From a bacterium (GTDB lineage Bacteria; Vulcanimicrobiota; Vulcanimicrobiia; Vulcanimicrobiales; SCRA01): DNA of 28,292 nucleotides. The notes under the pieces are model-generated. The model was not told where the DNA came from and searched no databases. It saw only the letters and a list, made by a program, of their open reading frames with translations. The stretch is taken from the NCBI GenBank assembly GCA_004298675.1, contig SCRI01000076.1, forward strand, positions 1 through 28,292, written 5' to 3'. A program made the position numbers and the translations under genes. Positions within the stretch are counted from its first letter, which is position 1. Each line of letters opens with the position of its first letter. This document shows positions 8,847-15,840 of this stretch, piece after piece.

Positions 8847-9283
8847 ACGTCAACCTCGATCCCGAAGAGGGGCTGTCCGTACTCGACGGGGTCACCGTCG
8901 CCGACGAAGACCTCCGCAATCGTGCCGGCGCGTCCCACACGCACGGGGTTGCGGATCCCCAGCGCCTCCACGTAGCCCAGCTCGCGGGCCGCGGCCACCG
9001 GCTGACCCAGCGCAGCCTGCGGACGGCTGACTCGGAACACGCCGACCACGTCCGCCGCAACCACGTCGACGGGGCGCGGTGCGAGCGCTGGAGCCTGTTC
9101 CGCCGCCGCGGCCACGTGCTCCGTCGCACGGCTGGGGCGCAAACGGCGCACGAACTCGAGGCCGAACTCTTCCTCGTCCACGGAGAGCCGCGTCAAATCA
9201 CTGTCGTCAAATGCCTGGAGCAGCGGACGCACCAGGCGTTCGATCTCTCCCTGCACGTCGATCTCGTCATTCTCACTCTGCAT
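8843..9283 (-). CDS. AccB/BCCP-like protein without biotinylation lysine
   Basis: The gene is in the normal accB position immediately before accC, with a 4-bp overlap. The 146 residues have BCCP architecture: an N-terminal helical part (residues 13-50, with IERLVRPLLQAF and SDLTRLSVDEEEF), an Ala/Pro linker (about 52-75), and a biotinyl/lipoyl-like C-terminal domain (about 75-146) ending in DPVEYGQPLFGIE, which closely matches BCCPs. The biotin site, normally Glu-Ala-Met-Lys, reads Glu-Ala-Leu-Gly at 106-109. The whole protein contains no lysine, so biotin cannot be attached. This resembles the plant BADC proteins, which are BCCP-like, lack the lysine and regulate acetyl-CoA carboxylase. A regulatory or scaffolding role towards AccC is inference. 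The reading frame is intact, so this is not an obvious pseudogene. Confidence 0.88.
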   Translation of the reverse strand: MQSENDEIDVQGEIERLVRPLLQAFDDSDLTRLSVDEEEFGLEFVRRLRPSRATEHVAAAAEQAPALAPRPVDVVAADVVGVFRVSRPQAALGQPVAAARELGYVEALGIRNPVRVGRAGTIAEVFVGDGDPVEYGQPLFGIEVDV

Positions 9284-10580
9284 CGGCTGGCTCGGCTTCG
9301 ACAGTCTCTTCCGCGCGCCCTGGAACGGGGTCGGCGACGACCACGCTCACATCAAAGTCGAGCACGTAGCGCCGATCTTGCAGCCACGCGCGCAATGAAT
9401 CGAGTCCGGCGGCGAAATCCTCCGGGGCCATCACGTGGAAGGTGGAAAGGAACTTCCCCTCCACGCGTTCCAGTAGACGCGCACCGTCCTGTTCCTTGCG
9501 AGTCCGCACGCGCTGCATCGTCACACGCGCAAAGCCGGCGTCGAGCAGCTCGCCGCGCAGCGCGGGCAGAGCCGGAAAGCGCGAGAGCTCGACGTCGAGA
9601 AACCCCGGAAAGATCCCGGCGAAGGGGTGCTCGCAGAAATAGCGATGCGAGAAAGTCGCGATGACCAGCGGACCGTCAAGGACGTCGCGCAGCCGGGCGA
9701 ACGTTTCGCGGCGCTCGCCTGCGCTGAGATGGTGGATCACGAAGAGGCTGTAGGCGGCACCGAAGTGCTGCTTGGGGATGCCCGCGGGGAGCCGCCCCTC
9801 CAGCCAATGCATCTCGGGCGCCTTTGCACGCGCGCGTGCCAGCATGGCCGGGGAGCCGTCCAGGCCCGTGACGGCGGAGCCGCGCGCAGCAAACCAGAGC
9901 GCATAGCGGCCCGTTCCACAGCCCACGTCGAGCAGGCTGGCAGGCCAGCCTGTGCGCACTCCGCACGCCGCCTCGACCGCTTCGGCTAGCAGCACCTCAT
10001 CCGCCGTGAGCGGTCTGAGGCGATCGTAGTCAGCCGCCGCCTCTTCGTAGTTCGTGCGTAACGCCCCGAGCATTCCGCGCGAGCGCTCCAACCGCGTGAC
10101 GCTCGCGCGCTCGCCCGGCGGCAGCGCCGTCGCCAACGCCGCCACGCTCGCGTTGTCGCGGGGATCGTTGAGGGACGGCGCGATCTCTAAGAGCGGCACG
10201 AGTGCGAAGGCGCGCTCGCGCAAGCGCGCATGAGGAACGTGCAGCTCCGGCTCCTCGACGGTGACGCCCTCGATCGCGAGGATGTCGACGTCGATGGCGC
10301 GCGGTCCCCAATGGTAGCTCCGTACGCGTCCCAACTCTTGCTCGACGCGCTTGCAGGCCGCCAGCAGCTCGCGCGGCGTCAGCGCGCTCTCGTAGAGCGC
10401 CGCGGCGTTGTAGAATTCCGGCTGGCCGGTCACCCCCCAGGGCCGGCTGCGGTAGAGGTCGGAGCGCCCGGTCAGCGCGCCGATCACCCGCATGCGCTCG
10501 ATGGCGGTATGAATCGCCCCCGGCGCATCGTCGAGGTTGGCGCCGAAGCCAAGCGCTACCCGGCGCAGCGCCTCGCTCAA
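9273..10580 (-). CDS. folK: HPPK (FolK) fused to a SAM-dependent methyltransferase
   Basis: Residues 1-155 are 6-hydroxymethyl-7,8-dihydropterin pyrophosphokinase (folate synthesis). They show the start VALGFGANLDD, PEFYNAA, the metal-binding DVD at 97-99 within WGPRAIDVDIL, and VPHARLRERAFALVPL. From about residue 172 to 435 the same frame continues as a class I methyltransferase. Its SAM motif is LLDVGCGTGRYALWF (216-230), followed by VTGLDGSPAMLARA and a specific C-terminal part. Its substrate is unknown. The start is a TTG inside the folB stop (TTGA); the open frame extends further upstream but only as an overlap with folB. An internal ATG at 10073 could give the methyltransferase alone, but no good ribosome-binding site precedes it. 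The 3' end overlaps the AccB-like gene by 11 bp. Confidence 0.9.
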   Translation of the reverse strand: MSEALRRVALGFGANLDDAPGAIHTAIERMRVIGALTGRSDLYRSRPWGVTGQPEFYNAAALYESALTPRELLAACKRVEQELGRVRSYHWGPRAIDVDILAIEGVTVEEPELHVPHARLRERAFALVPLLEIAPSLNDPRDNASVAALATALPPGERASVTRLERSRGMLGALRTNYEEAAADYDRLRPLTADEVLLAEAVEAACGVRTGWPASLLDVGCGTGRYALWFAARGSAVTGLDGSPAMLARARAKAPEMHWLEGRLPAGIPKQHFGAAYSLFVIHHLSAGERRETFARLRDVLDGPLVIATFSHRYFCEHPFAGIFPGFLDVELSRFPALPALRGELLDAGFARVTMQRVRTRKEQDGARLLERVEGKFLSTFHVMAPEDFAAGLDSLRAWLQDRRYVLDFDVSVVVADPVPGRAEETVEAEPADAE

Positions 10581-10927
10581 CGCGTTCGCTCCAGCGTCAC
10601 CACCGGCGTGGCGCCGTCGAGTAGCCGTGGCTTGGCGATCGAGACGCGCACGCGCCGCACGCGCGCGTCGCGCAACGCCAATGCCGCGATCTCCCCAGCC
10701 AGACGCTCGAGCAAGTCGAAGGAGCGAGTCTGGATCAACGCCACCACCGCGCGGTGGAGCGCGCCGTAGTCCATGGTATCCGCAAGCACGTCGCTGCGTT
10801 CGGCGGCGGAGAGATCGGCCTCCAACAGCAAGTCGACGTCGAACGGCTGCGCGCGATCCTTCTCGCCGGGATCGGCGCCGTGCCGCCCCCAGGCGCGGAC
10901 GCCGCGCAGTTCGACGGTGTCGCTCAC
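10577..10927 (-). CDS. folB: Dihydroneopterin aldolase
   Basis: FolB splits dihydroneopterin into 6-hydroxymethyl-dihydropterin and glycolaldehyde, the step before FolK. The 116-residue product has ELRGVRAWGRHGADPGEKDRAQ..., matching the family's 'G..G...E...pQ.f.vdl' pattern. It also has DTMDYGALHRAV, TRSFDLLERLAGEIA and RVSIAKP. The GTG start lies in the folP stop (GTGA), and the stop overlaps the folK start (TTGA), so folP-folB-folK are tightly coupled. The length is typical. Confidence 0.94.
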   Translation of the reverse strand: MSDTVELRGVRAWGRHGADPGEKDRAQPFDVDLLLEADLSAAERSDVLADTMDYGALHRAVVALIQTRSFDLLERLAGEIAALALRDARVRRVRVSIAKPRLLDGATPVVTLERTR

Positions 10928-11817
10928 CGCAGGCGATCTCTCCAGTCTTCCGGACGCCAGCCGTGCTCGATCGCATCGCTGACGCGGACCACGTCGACCA
11001 TCTCCGCGACGTCGTGAACGCGCACGACGTCGATCCCGGCCGCCACGGCCAGCGCCACCGTCGCCGCCGTACCCCAAGCCCGCTGGGGACCAGCGGGCTT
11101 CCCCGTCAGAAAACCGATGGTCGACTTCCGCGACGTCCCCAACAGCGTCGGGAAGCCGAGAGCCACCACGCGCGGCAGGCCGCGCAACAGGGCGATGTTG
11201 TGCTCCTGGGTCTTGCCGAACCCAATGCCCGGGTCCAACATGATCGACTCGGCTGGAACGCCTGCATCTACGGCCTCGTGCGCTTGACGCTCGAGCCACT
11301 CCACGACCTCGTCGACCACGTCGCCCTCGTAGACGGCAACACGCTTGTTATGCATGAGAATCGCCGGCGCGCCGTGGGAGGCGGCGACCTCCAGCATGCC
11401 GCGCGTCCAACCCCACACGCTGTTGAGAATATCGGCCCCCGCCTCGAGTGCCGCCGCCGCGACCTCGGCCTTGTAGGTGTCGACGCTGATGAGCGCCTCA
11501 GGGCAACGCTCGCGAACCCCCGCGATCACCGGCAGGATGCGCCGCAGCTCAGTTGCTCCGTCGACTGGGACGTGGCCGGGACGGGTCGACTCCCCACCGA
11601 TGTCGAGGATATCAGCACCCGCCGCCAACTGACCGAGCGCGTGGGCAACCGCGCCATCCGGATCGTCTACCCCGTCTCCGGAGAACGAGTCCGGCGTGAC
11701 GTTGACGATGCCGGCGACGTAGGTACGCGCGCCCCACGCGAGGCTGCGTCCCCGCGCTCTCAGGGCGCCGCGTTCAAACTTGGGATTGCGGACTGGATAC
11801 GGTAGAGACGTTGGCAA
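10924..11817 (-). CDS. folP: Dihydropteroate synthase
   Basis: FolP condenses p-aminobenzoate with hydroxymethyl-dihydropterin pyrophosphate and is the sulfonamide target. Conserved segments are GIVNVTPDSFSGDG, ADILDIGGESTRPG, ISVDTYKAEVA, MLDPGIGFGKTQEHN, LLGTSRKS and the final DVVRVHDVAEM. The start is uncertain because the 5' end runs into folC. TTG at 11817 (297 residues, 44-bp overlap) has GGGAG seven bases upstream and is preferred. TTGs at 11841 and 11847 are alternatives. The stop overlaps folB by 4 bp. Confidence 0.94.
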   Translation of the reverse strand: MPTSLPYPVRNPKFERGALRARGRSLAWGARTYVAGIVNVTPDSFSGDGVDDPDGAVAHALGQLAAGADILDIGGESTRPGHVPVDGATELRRILPVIAGVRERCPEALISVDTYKAEVAAAALEAGADILNSVWGWTRGMLEVAASHGAPAILMHNKRVAVYEGDVVDEVVEWLERQAHEAVDAGVPAESIMLDPGIGFGKTQEHNIALLRGLPRVVALGFPTLLGTSRKSTIGFLTGKPAGPQRAWGTAATVALAVAAGIDVVRVHDVAEMVDVVRVSDAIEHGWRPEDWRDRLR

Positions 11818-13111
11818 GCCACCACTCCCGGAGCTCGGCAACGACAAACGTCGAGCCGGTGACGACCACGATATCGTCCGCCTCGGCCATACGCCGCGCG
11901 ACGGCCAAGGCCTCTACCGGATCGTTGATCGCTCGGCTCACCCGCCCTCCGGCCTGTGCATAGCTCTGTAGACGCTGCAGACCGGTGGCCGGACGCCCCG
12001 GGACCTCGAAGGACGTAAACACGAAGCTCACGGGCAACTGCGCCCAAACCGCGATCATCTGCTGGGCATCCTTCCCCTTGGCCACACCCACCACGAAGGT
12101 GAAACGGCGGCCAGGCCACTCCTCGCGTAGCGCATCCGCCAGGGCGCGGGCCTTGTCGGGATTATGGGCCACGTCGAAAACGACCACCGGACGCGATGGG
12201 TAGGACTCTACCCGCCCGGCCAGCGAGACCTCGGCCAAGCCCTGCTCGACGGCTTCGCGAGTGGGCCGGAGCCCCGGCCGTAGTTGCTCCAGCATGAGGA
12301 TCGCCGTAGCCGCGTTGCGCAACTGAAAGCCGCCTAACAACGGTAGATCGACGCGATACTCGGCCACTGGCGTGGCCACCAGCGCCTGCCGGCCGTGGCG
12401 CCCGCCGCCCGCATAGGGCTCCACACGCACGAGGTCGCGAACGCTGAGGAACGGTGCGCCGGCTTCAGCGCAACGCCGCTCGATCACGGCACGGGCCTCC
12501 GGCCGGTCCACGTCGCTCACCAGAGGGACGCCGGGTTTGGCGATGCCCGCCTTGTCGAACGCGATCTTCTCCAACGTGTCGCCCAGGATTTCCATGTGAT
12601 CGAATCCGACGTTGGTGATGGCGCAGACTTCGGGGTGCAGCACGTTGGTGCCGTCGAGCATGCCCCCCACACCCACCTCGATCACGGCGACATCGACGGC
12701 CTGCCGCGCGAAATGCAGAAACGCCAGCGCCAGCAACGTCTCGTAGTAGCTCGGACGTGACTCAACCGCCGCGGTGGCGTCGATGGCGGGCATCATCTCC
12801 TCGAGCAGATCCGCGAACTCTTGCTCCCCGATCGCGACGCCGTCGATGCGAGCGCGCTCGGTCACCGAGCGCAGATGAGGCTTCGTGTGTAGGCCGACGC
12901 GCAGCCCCTGCGCGCGCAGGACCGACGCGGCCATGGCGCAGGTCGAGCCCTTGCCGGAGGTTCCCCCGACGTGCAGCGTGGGATAGCGGTCCTGCGGATC
13001 GCCCAGATACCGCAACAGCATGCGCATCCGCTCCAGGCGGCCCGGCTGCCGGCGGGAGACGGTCTCGTTGATGGTCCCAATCAGGTACTGCCGGGCGTCT
13101 GCGAATGTCAC
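11774..13111 (-). CDS. folC: Folylpolyglutamate/dihydrofolate synthase
   Basis: FolC adds glutamate to dihydropteroate and/or to folates. The Mur-ligase-like ATP loop HVGGTSGKGSTCAMAA is at about residues 47-62, with the later family motifs YYETLLALAFLHFA, VIEVGVGGMLDGTNV, ITNVGFDHMEILG and VVVFDVAHNPDKA. The length of 445 is normal. Whether it has both activities cannot be told from the sequence. The GTG start lies in the stop of the receiver-domain gene (GTGA), and the 3' end overlaps folP. Confidence 0.95.
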   Translation of the reverse strand: MTFADARQYLIGTINETVSRRQPGRLERMRMLLRYLGDPQDRYPTLHVGGTSGKGSTCAMAASVLRAQGLRVGLHTKPHLRSVTERARIDGVAIGEQEFADLLEEMMPAIDATAAVESRPSYYETLLALAFLHFARQAVDVAVIEVGVGGMLDGTNVLHPEVCAITNVGFDHMEILGDTLEKIAFDKAGIAKPGVPLVSDVDRPEARAVIERRCAEAGAPFLSVRDLVRVEPYAGGGRHGRQALVATPVAEYRVDLPLLGGFQLRNAATAILMLEQLRPGLRPTREAVEQGLAEVSLAGRVESYPSRPVVVFDVAHNPDKARALADALREEWPGRRFTFVVGVAKGKDAQQMIAVWAQLPVSFVFTSFEVPGRPATGLQRLQSYAQAGGRVSRAINDPVEALAVARRMAEADDIVVVTGSTFVVAELREWWLANVSTVSSPQSQV

Positions 13112-13470
13112 GATGCCTCTGCGATGATGCCCCGCATCCGTTCAACCAGGCGTTGAGGGTCGAAGGGCTTTGACATGTAATCGGCGTCCTCGACGTGGAC
13201 TTCACCCCCGCGCGCGGAGAGGACGATGACCGGCGTCAGGCGTGTCTGCTCGGCTTCGCGCAGACGCTTGAGAACCTCCCAGCCTGAGAGTCCCGGCAGC
13301 ATCAGGTCCAAGAGGATGAGATCGGCGTTGCCCTCGAGCGCGCGCTGCAGTCCGGCCAGCCCATCCCTCTCTACCCACGCCTCCCAACCCTCCATCTCCA
13401 GCAGCAACGAGAGCAGACGGGTCAAGTGTGGGTCGTCGTCGATCACGAGGACTCGCGCTGGATCAGCCAT
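13108..13470 (-). CDS. Stand-alone response regulator receiver domain
   Basis: The 120 residues form a single CheY-like receiver with no output domain. The acidic pair is Asp11-Asp12, the phospho-acceptor Asp55 lies in LILLDLMLPG, Ser85 takes the Thr/Ser position, and Lys101 is in MSKPFDP. All residues needed for phosphorylation are present. No histidine kinase is nearby. The gene lies between mog and folC with 8-bp and 4-bp overlaps, so it is expressed with cofactor genes. What it signals to is unknown. Confidence 0.93.
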   Translation of the reverse strand: MADPARVLVIDDDPHLTRLLSLLLEMEGWEAWVERDGLAGLQRALEGNADLILLDLMLPGLSGWEVLKRLREAEQTRLTPVIVLSARGGEVHVEDADYMSKPFDPQRLVERMRGIIAEAS

Positions 13471-13945
13471 CCCTCACCTCTCCGGTCAAGAGATCGAGTG
13501 CGTGCGGCAACGCGGGCCGAATGATGGCCAGGTTTTCTCCTACGGCCTTCGGGCTCCCCGGTAGGTTAACGATGAGCGTCGTCCCGCGGACGCCCGCGAC
13601 CGCTCGCGAGAGCATCGCCGTCGGAACGAGCCGCAGCGCGCCCGCGCGCATCGCCTCGGCGATGCCGGGGACCTCGTAGTCGAGGACGGCCAGCGTCGCC
13701 TGCGGCGTGCGATCGCGCGGGGCTAGCCCCGTCCCGCCGCAGGTCAGCACCAAGGCCAGGCCGTCTTCGTCGGCGAGCTTGCGCAGCCGCACGTCGAGGG
13801 CGGCGGGATCATCGGGCATCACCGTCTCTTCCACGATCGCGAAGCCGGCCCCTAAACCCGTGCGCACGACCGGGAGGCAAGCGTCGGGACGAACTCCCGC
13901 GGCGGCGCGATCGGAGAGCACGATGACGGCGGTGCGGTACGCCAT
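13463..13945 (-). CDS. mog: Molybdopterin adenylyltransferase, MogA/MoaB family
   Basis: MogA/MoaB proteins adenylylate molybdopterin before molybdate insertion. The 160 residues have AVIVLSDRAAAG at the N-terminus, the MPT-binding LVLTCGGTGLAPRDRTPQA motif, VPGIAEAMR, and the GTTLIVNLPGSPKAVGENL motif. The ATG overlaps the moaC stop by one base (TGATG). A longer frame to 14158 lies inside moaC and was not used. Together with moaC it suggests that the organism makes molybdenum cofactor; the other moa/moe genes are outside the window. Confidence 0.92.
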   Translation of the reverse strand: MAYRTAVIVLSDRAAAGVRPDACLPVVRTGLGAGFAIVEETVMPDDPAALDVRLRKLADEDGLALVLTCGGTGLAPRDRTPQATLAVLDYEVPGIAEAMRAGALRLVPTAMLSRAVAGVRGTTLIVNLPGSPKAVGENLAIIRPALPHALDLLTGEVRDG

Positions 13946-14439
13946 CAGCGCGCCGGCGCCGTCCAACTGCCGCTCTTGCCGCCGTGCTTCTCTAGCAGCC
14001 GCAGCGACTCGATCACCACGCCCTTCTCGACCCCCTTCACCATGTCGTAGATCGTCAGCGCGGCGATCGACGCCGCCGTCAACGCCTCCATCTCCACCCC
14101 GGTCTGGGCCACGGTCTTGGCTACGGCGCGAACCTCGAGCCGCCCGGGAGCGGGCCACGCGAACGTCACCTCGACGGAGGAGAGCGGGAGGCTATGACAG
14201 AGCGGAATCAACTCGGCCGTGCGCTTTGCCGCGAGGATGCCGGCTACTTGCGCGCAGACCAGGGCGTCGCCCTTGGGCAGCGCCTGCTCGCGCACCAGCG
14301 CCTCGGTCGCCGGGGAGAGTATCAGAACCGCCGCGGCCACGGCTCTGCGCTCGGCAGCGCTCTTCGCGCCAACGTCAACCATCCTGAGGTGTCCGTCGGA
14401 CGTCAGGTGCGAGAAGGCCCCAGGCTTGCTGTTGCTCAA
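13945..14439 (-). CDS. moaC: Cyclic pyranopterin monophosphate synthase
   Basis: MoaC converts the GTP-derived 3',8-cyclo intermediate (made by MoaA) into cyclic pyranopterin monophosphate. Conserved parts are FSHLTSDGHLRMVDVGAKS near the N-terminus, KGDALVCAQVAGILAAKRT, the active-site ELIPLCHSLPLSSVEV, GVEMEALTAASIAALTIYDM and the catalytic KGVEKG. I chose TTG at 14439 (164 residues) because it gives the usual family N-terminus. A longer frame, with an ATG at 14508, would overlap the divergent HD-GYP gene. It is the first gene of the long minus-strand operon. Confidence 0.92.
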   Translation of the reverse strand: MSNSKPGAFSHLTSDGHLRMVDVGAKSAAERRAVAAAVLILSPATEALVREQALPKGDALVCAQVAGILAAKRTAELIPLCHSLPLSSVEVTFAWPAPGRLEVRAVAKTVAQTGVEMEALTAASIAALTIYDMVKGVEKGVVIESLRLLEKHGGKSGSWTAPAR

Positions 14440-14465
14440 TGTACGCTCGATCTCTACCGATGCTC

Positions 14466-14493
14466 TATGTACGGAAGCGATGACTCTTTTCAA
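14466..14493 (-). promoter_or_regulatory. Weak candidate promoter for the moaC-recN operon
   Basis: On the minus strand, TTGAAA (complement of 14488-14493) is a good -35 match. TACATA (complement of 14466-14471) follows at 16 bp but matches the -10 consensus poorly. It would place the transcript start about 20 nt before the moaC TTG. Only 40 bp separate the two divergent genes, so the promoter must lie partly inside the HD-GYP coding region. Confidence 0.3.
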
Positions 14494-15733
14494 GGGTTCC
14501 GGTGGCATTCCTAGCCGTAGCGCGAGCGGCGCCGCAACGGCACTCACCCATGTGCTTGCATCCATCGCCGACCTCGCCGAAGGCCATCGCCTAGGCCACG
14601 GGCGGCGCATCGCGTGGCTTGCGCTCAAGCTCGCGCCCTTGTGCGGCATCGAGCCAAGCGAGTTCGAGGCGCTCTACTATGCAGGACTGCTGCACGATGT
14701 GGGCGAGCTGTGGGTCAGTTCCGAAGTGTTCCATCGCGCTGGGCCCGCGTCGCGCAGCGAGTCGATCGGCGTACGCGAACACCCCGTGACCGGCGCCGAG
14801 TTCCTCGCGCGCTTTGCGCCGCTCCCCGCGGGCGTTGCCGAACTCGTACGCTGGCACCATGAGTGGTGGGACGGGACCGGCTACCCCGACCAGCTGCACT
14901 GGACGCAGATCCCTCCAGCGGCCCAAGTTCTACGGCTCGCCGATACCTTCGTCTCCTCGCTCTCCGATCGCCCCAACCGCCGCTGCCTGCCGCCCGAGGA
15001 TGCCTTTGGGGAGATCATCTCCGGCGCCGGACGCGAGCTGGGGCCACAGTTCTGCCGCATGTTCGCGCTGCTCTTTCAGAGCGACGCGGAAGTGGCACAG
15101 CTCGCGGACAAGCAAAACGATCTTGGCACGAAGCCCGGCGTAATGTACGCGCTGGAGCGGGCCACGCCCGACGACGTCGAGCAGTTGATGCTCGCGATTG
15201 CAGACTGCGCCGACGCGCGCCACCCCGTGCTGGCCGGCCACTCGCGGCGCACCGGAAATCTCGCGGCGCGCATCGCTGAGCGTGCCGGCTGGGAGCCAAC
15301 GGAGATCGACCGCGCACGGCTCTTAGGCTACGTTCACGACATCGGCATGGCGGCGATTCCCAGCGGCATCATCGCAAAGACCGACCGGCTGACCTCCCTG
15401 GAACGCGCGGCGATGCAACGCCACGTCCTGTACGGCGCGGAGATCCTGCGCAACATCCCCGAGTTGGAGGAATACGCGGACGAGGCGCGCCACCATCACG
15501 AGCGCGTAGACGGCTCCGGGTATCCCGACGCCTTGGCCGGCCCGGCCATTCCTCTGCTCGCGCGCCTCGTCGCCGTCTGCGACGCGTACGACGCGCTCAC
15601 GACCGGACGCCCCTACCGCACGACGCTCGATTCCGACGCGGCCCTCGCCCGCATCGAGCGCGACGCCGGTTACGCGTTTGATCCCACGCTCGTGCAGGCC
15701 CTCGCAAGCTCCCTCCCGGCCACGACGATATGA
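14480..15733 (+). CDS. Tandem HD-GYP domain protein
   Basis: HD-GYP domains are metal-dependent phosphodiesterases that hydrolyse cyclic-di-GMP. This 417-residue soluble protein contains two copies and no sensor, receiver or membrane domain. Copy 1 has HD at 72-73 (LLHDVGELW), His101, HH at 126-127 and GYP at 134-136. Copy 2 has HD at 286-287 (VHDIGMAAI), His315, HHH at 338-340, GYP at 347-349, and the closing DAYDALTTGRPYR. Metal ligands are present, but the lysine of the usual HDxGK motif is Glu in copy 1 and Met in copy 2, so activity is uncertain. The ATG at 14480 is divergent from moaC; longer upstream frames would overlap moaC. Confidence 0.88.
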   Translation: MTLFKGSGGIPSRSASGAATALTHVLASIADLAEGHRLGHGRRIAWLALKLAPLCGIEPSEFEALYYAGLLHDVGELWVSSEVFHRAGPASRSESIGVREHPVTGAEFLARFAPLPAGVAELVRWHHEWWDGTGYPDQLHWTQIPPAAQVLRLADTFVSSLSDRPNRRCLPPEDAFGEIISGAGRELGPQFCRMFALLFQSDAEVAQLADKQNDLGTKPGVMYALERATPDDVEQLMLAIADCADARHPVLAGHSRRTGNLAARIAERAGWEPTEIDRARLLGYVHDIGMAAIPSGIIAKTDRLTSLERAAMQRHVLYGAEILRNIPELEEYADEARHHHERVDGSGYPDALAGPAIPLLARLVAVCDAYDALTTGRPYRTTLDSDAALARIERDAGYAFDPTLVQALASSLPATTI

Positions 15734-15737
15734 ATAC

Positions 15738-15764
15738 CACGAACGCAGCGCAGCGGAGTGAGTG
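15738..15764 (+). repeat. 27-bp quasi-palindromic repeat, copy 1
   Basis: This unit begins CACGAACGCAGCG and ends AGCGGAGTGAGTG. It recurs at 15810-15836 with one mismatch (base 13, G against C). The unit is itself a loose palindrome (CAC...GTG ends, several paired bases between). It starts 5 bp after the HD-GYP stop. Its family is not known to me. Confidence 0.8.
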
Positions 15765-15768
15765 CAGT

Positions 15769-15786
15769 CCGGGGCGAGTGCCCCGG
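15769..15786 (+). terminator. GC-rich hairpin after the HD-GYP gene
   Basis: A perfect 7-bp stem CCGGGGC-GAGT-GCCCCGG has a 4-nt loop and is followed by AACCTTT, which is a poor U-tract. It lies between the two 27-bp repeats, 35 bp after the HD-GYP stop. It may end or weaken transcription from that gene. Confidence 0.45.
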
Positions 15787-15805
15787 AACCTTTCAAGGAT
15801 TGGGG

Positions 15806-15840
15806 TCCCCACGAACGCAGCCCAGCGGAGTGAGTGGGGA
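15806..15840 (+). promoter_or_regulatory. Repeat copy 2 inside a hairpin covering a start codon
   Basis: The second 27-bp repeat copy (15810-15836) is framed by perfect 7-bp arms: TCCCCAC at 15806-15812 and GTGGGGA at 15834-15840. The folded RNA would enclose GGAG (15827-15830), the likely ribosome-binding site. Its right arm includes the A of the ATG at 15840. This could limit translation of the downstream gene; that role is inference. Confidence 0.45.

Noticed and set aside
8843-9283. Simple call as functional biotin carrier AccB
   Set aside because: The protein has no lysine, so it cannot be biotinylated despite its position and fold.
10581-10976. N-terminal extension of the FolK-methyltransferase frame
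   Set aside because: The extra 132 codons overlap all of folB in another frame and are Arg-rich nonsense; the TTG in the folB stop fits the operon pattern and the FolK N-terminus.
13946-14158. Upstream extension of the mog frame
   Set aside because: It lies within moaC, and the translation is Gly/Arg-rich without similarity. The ATG at 13945 begins exactly at the family N-terminus.
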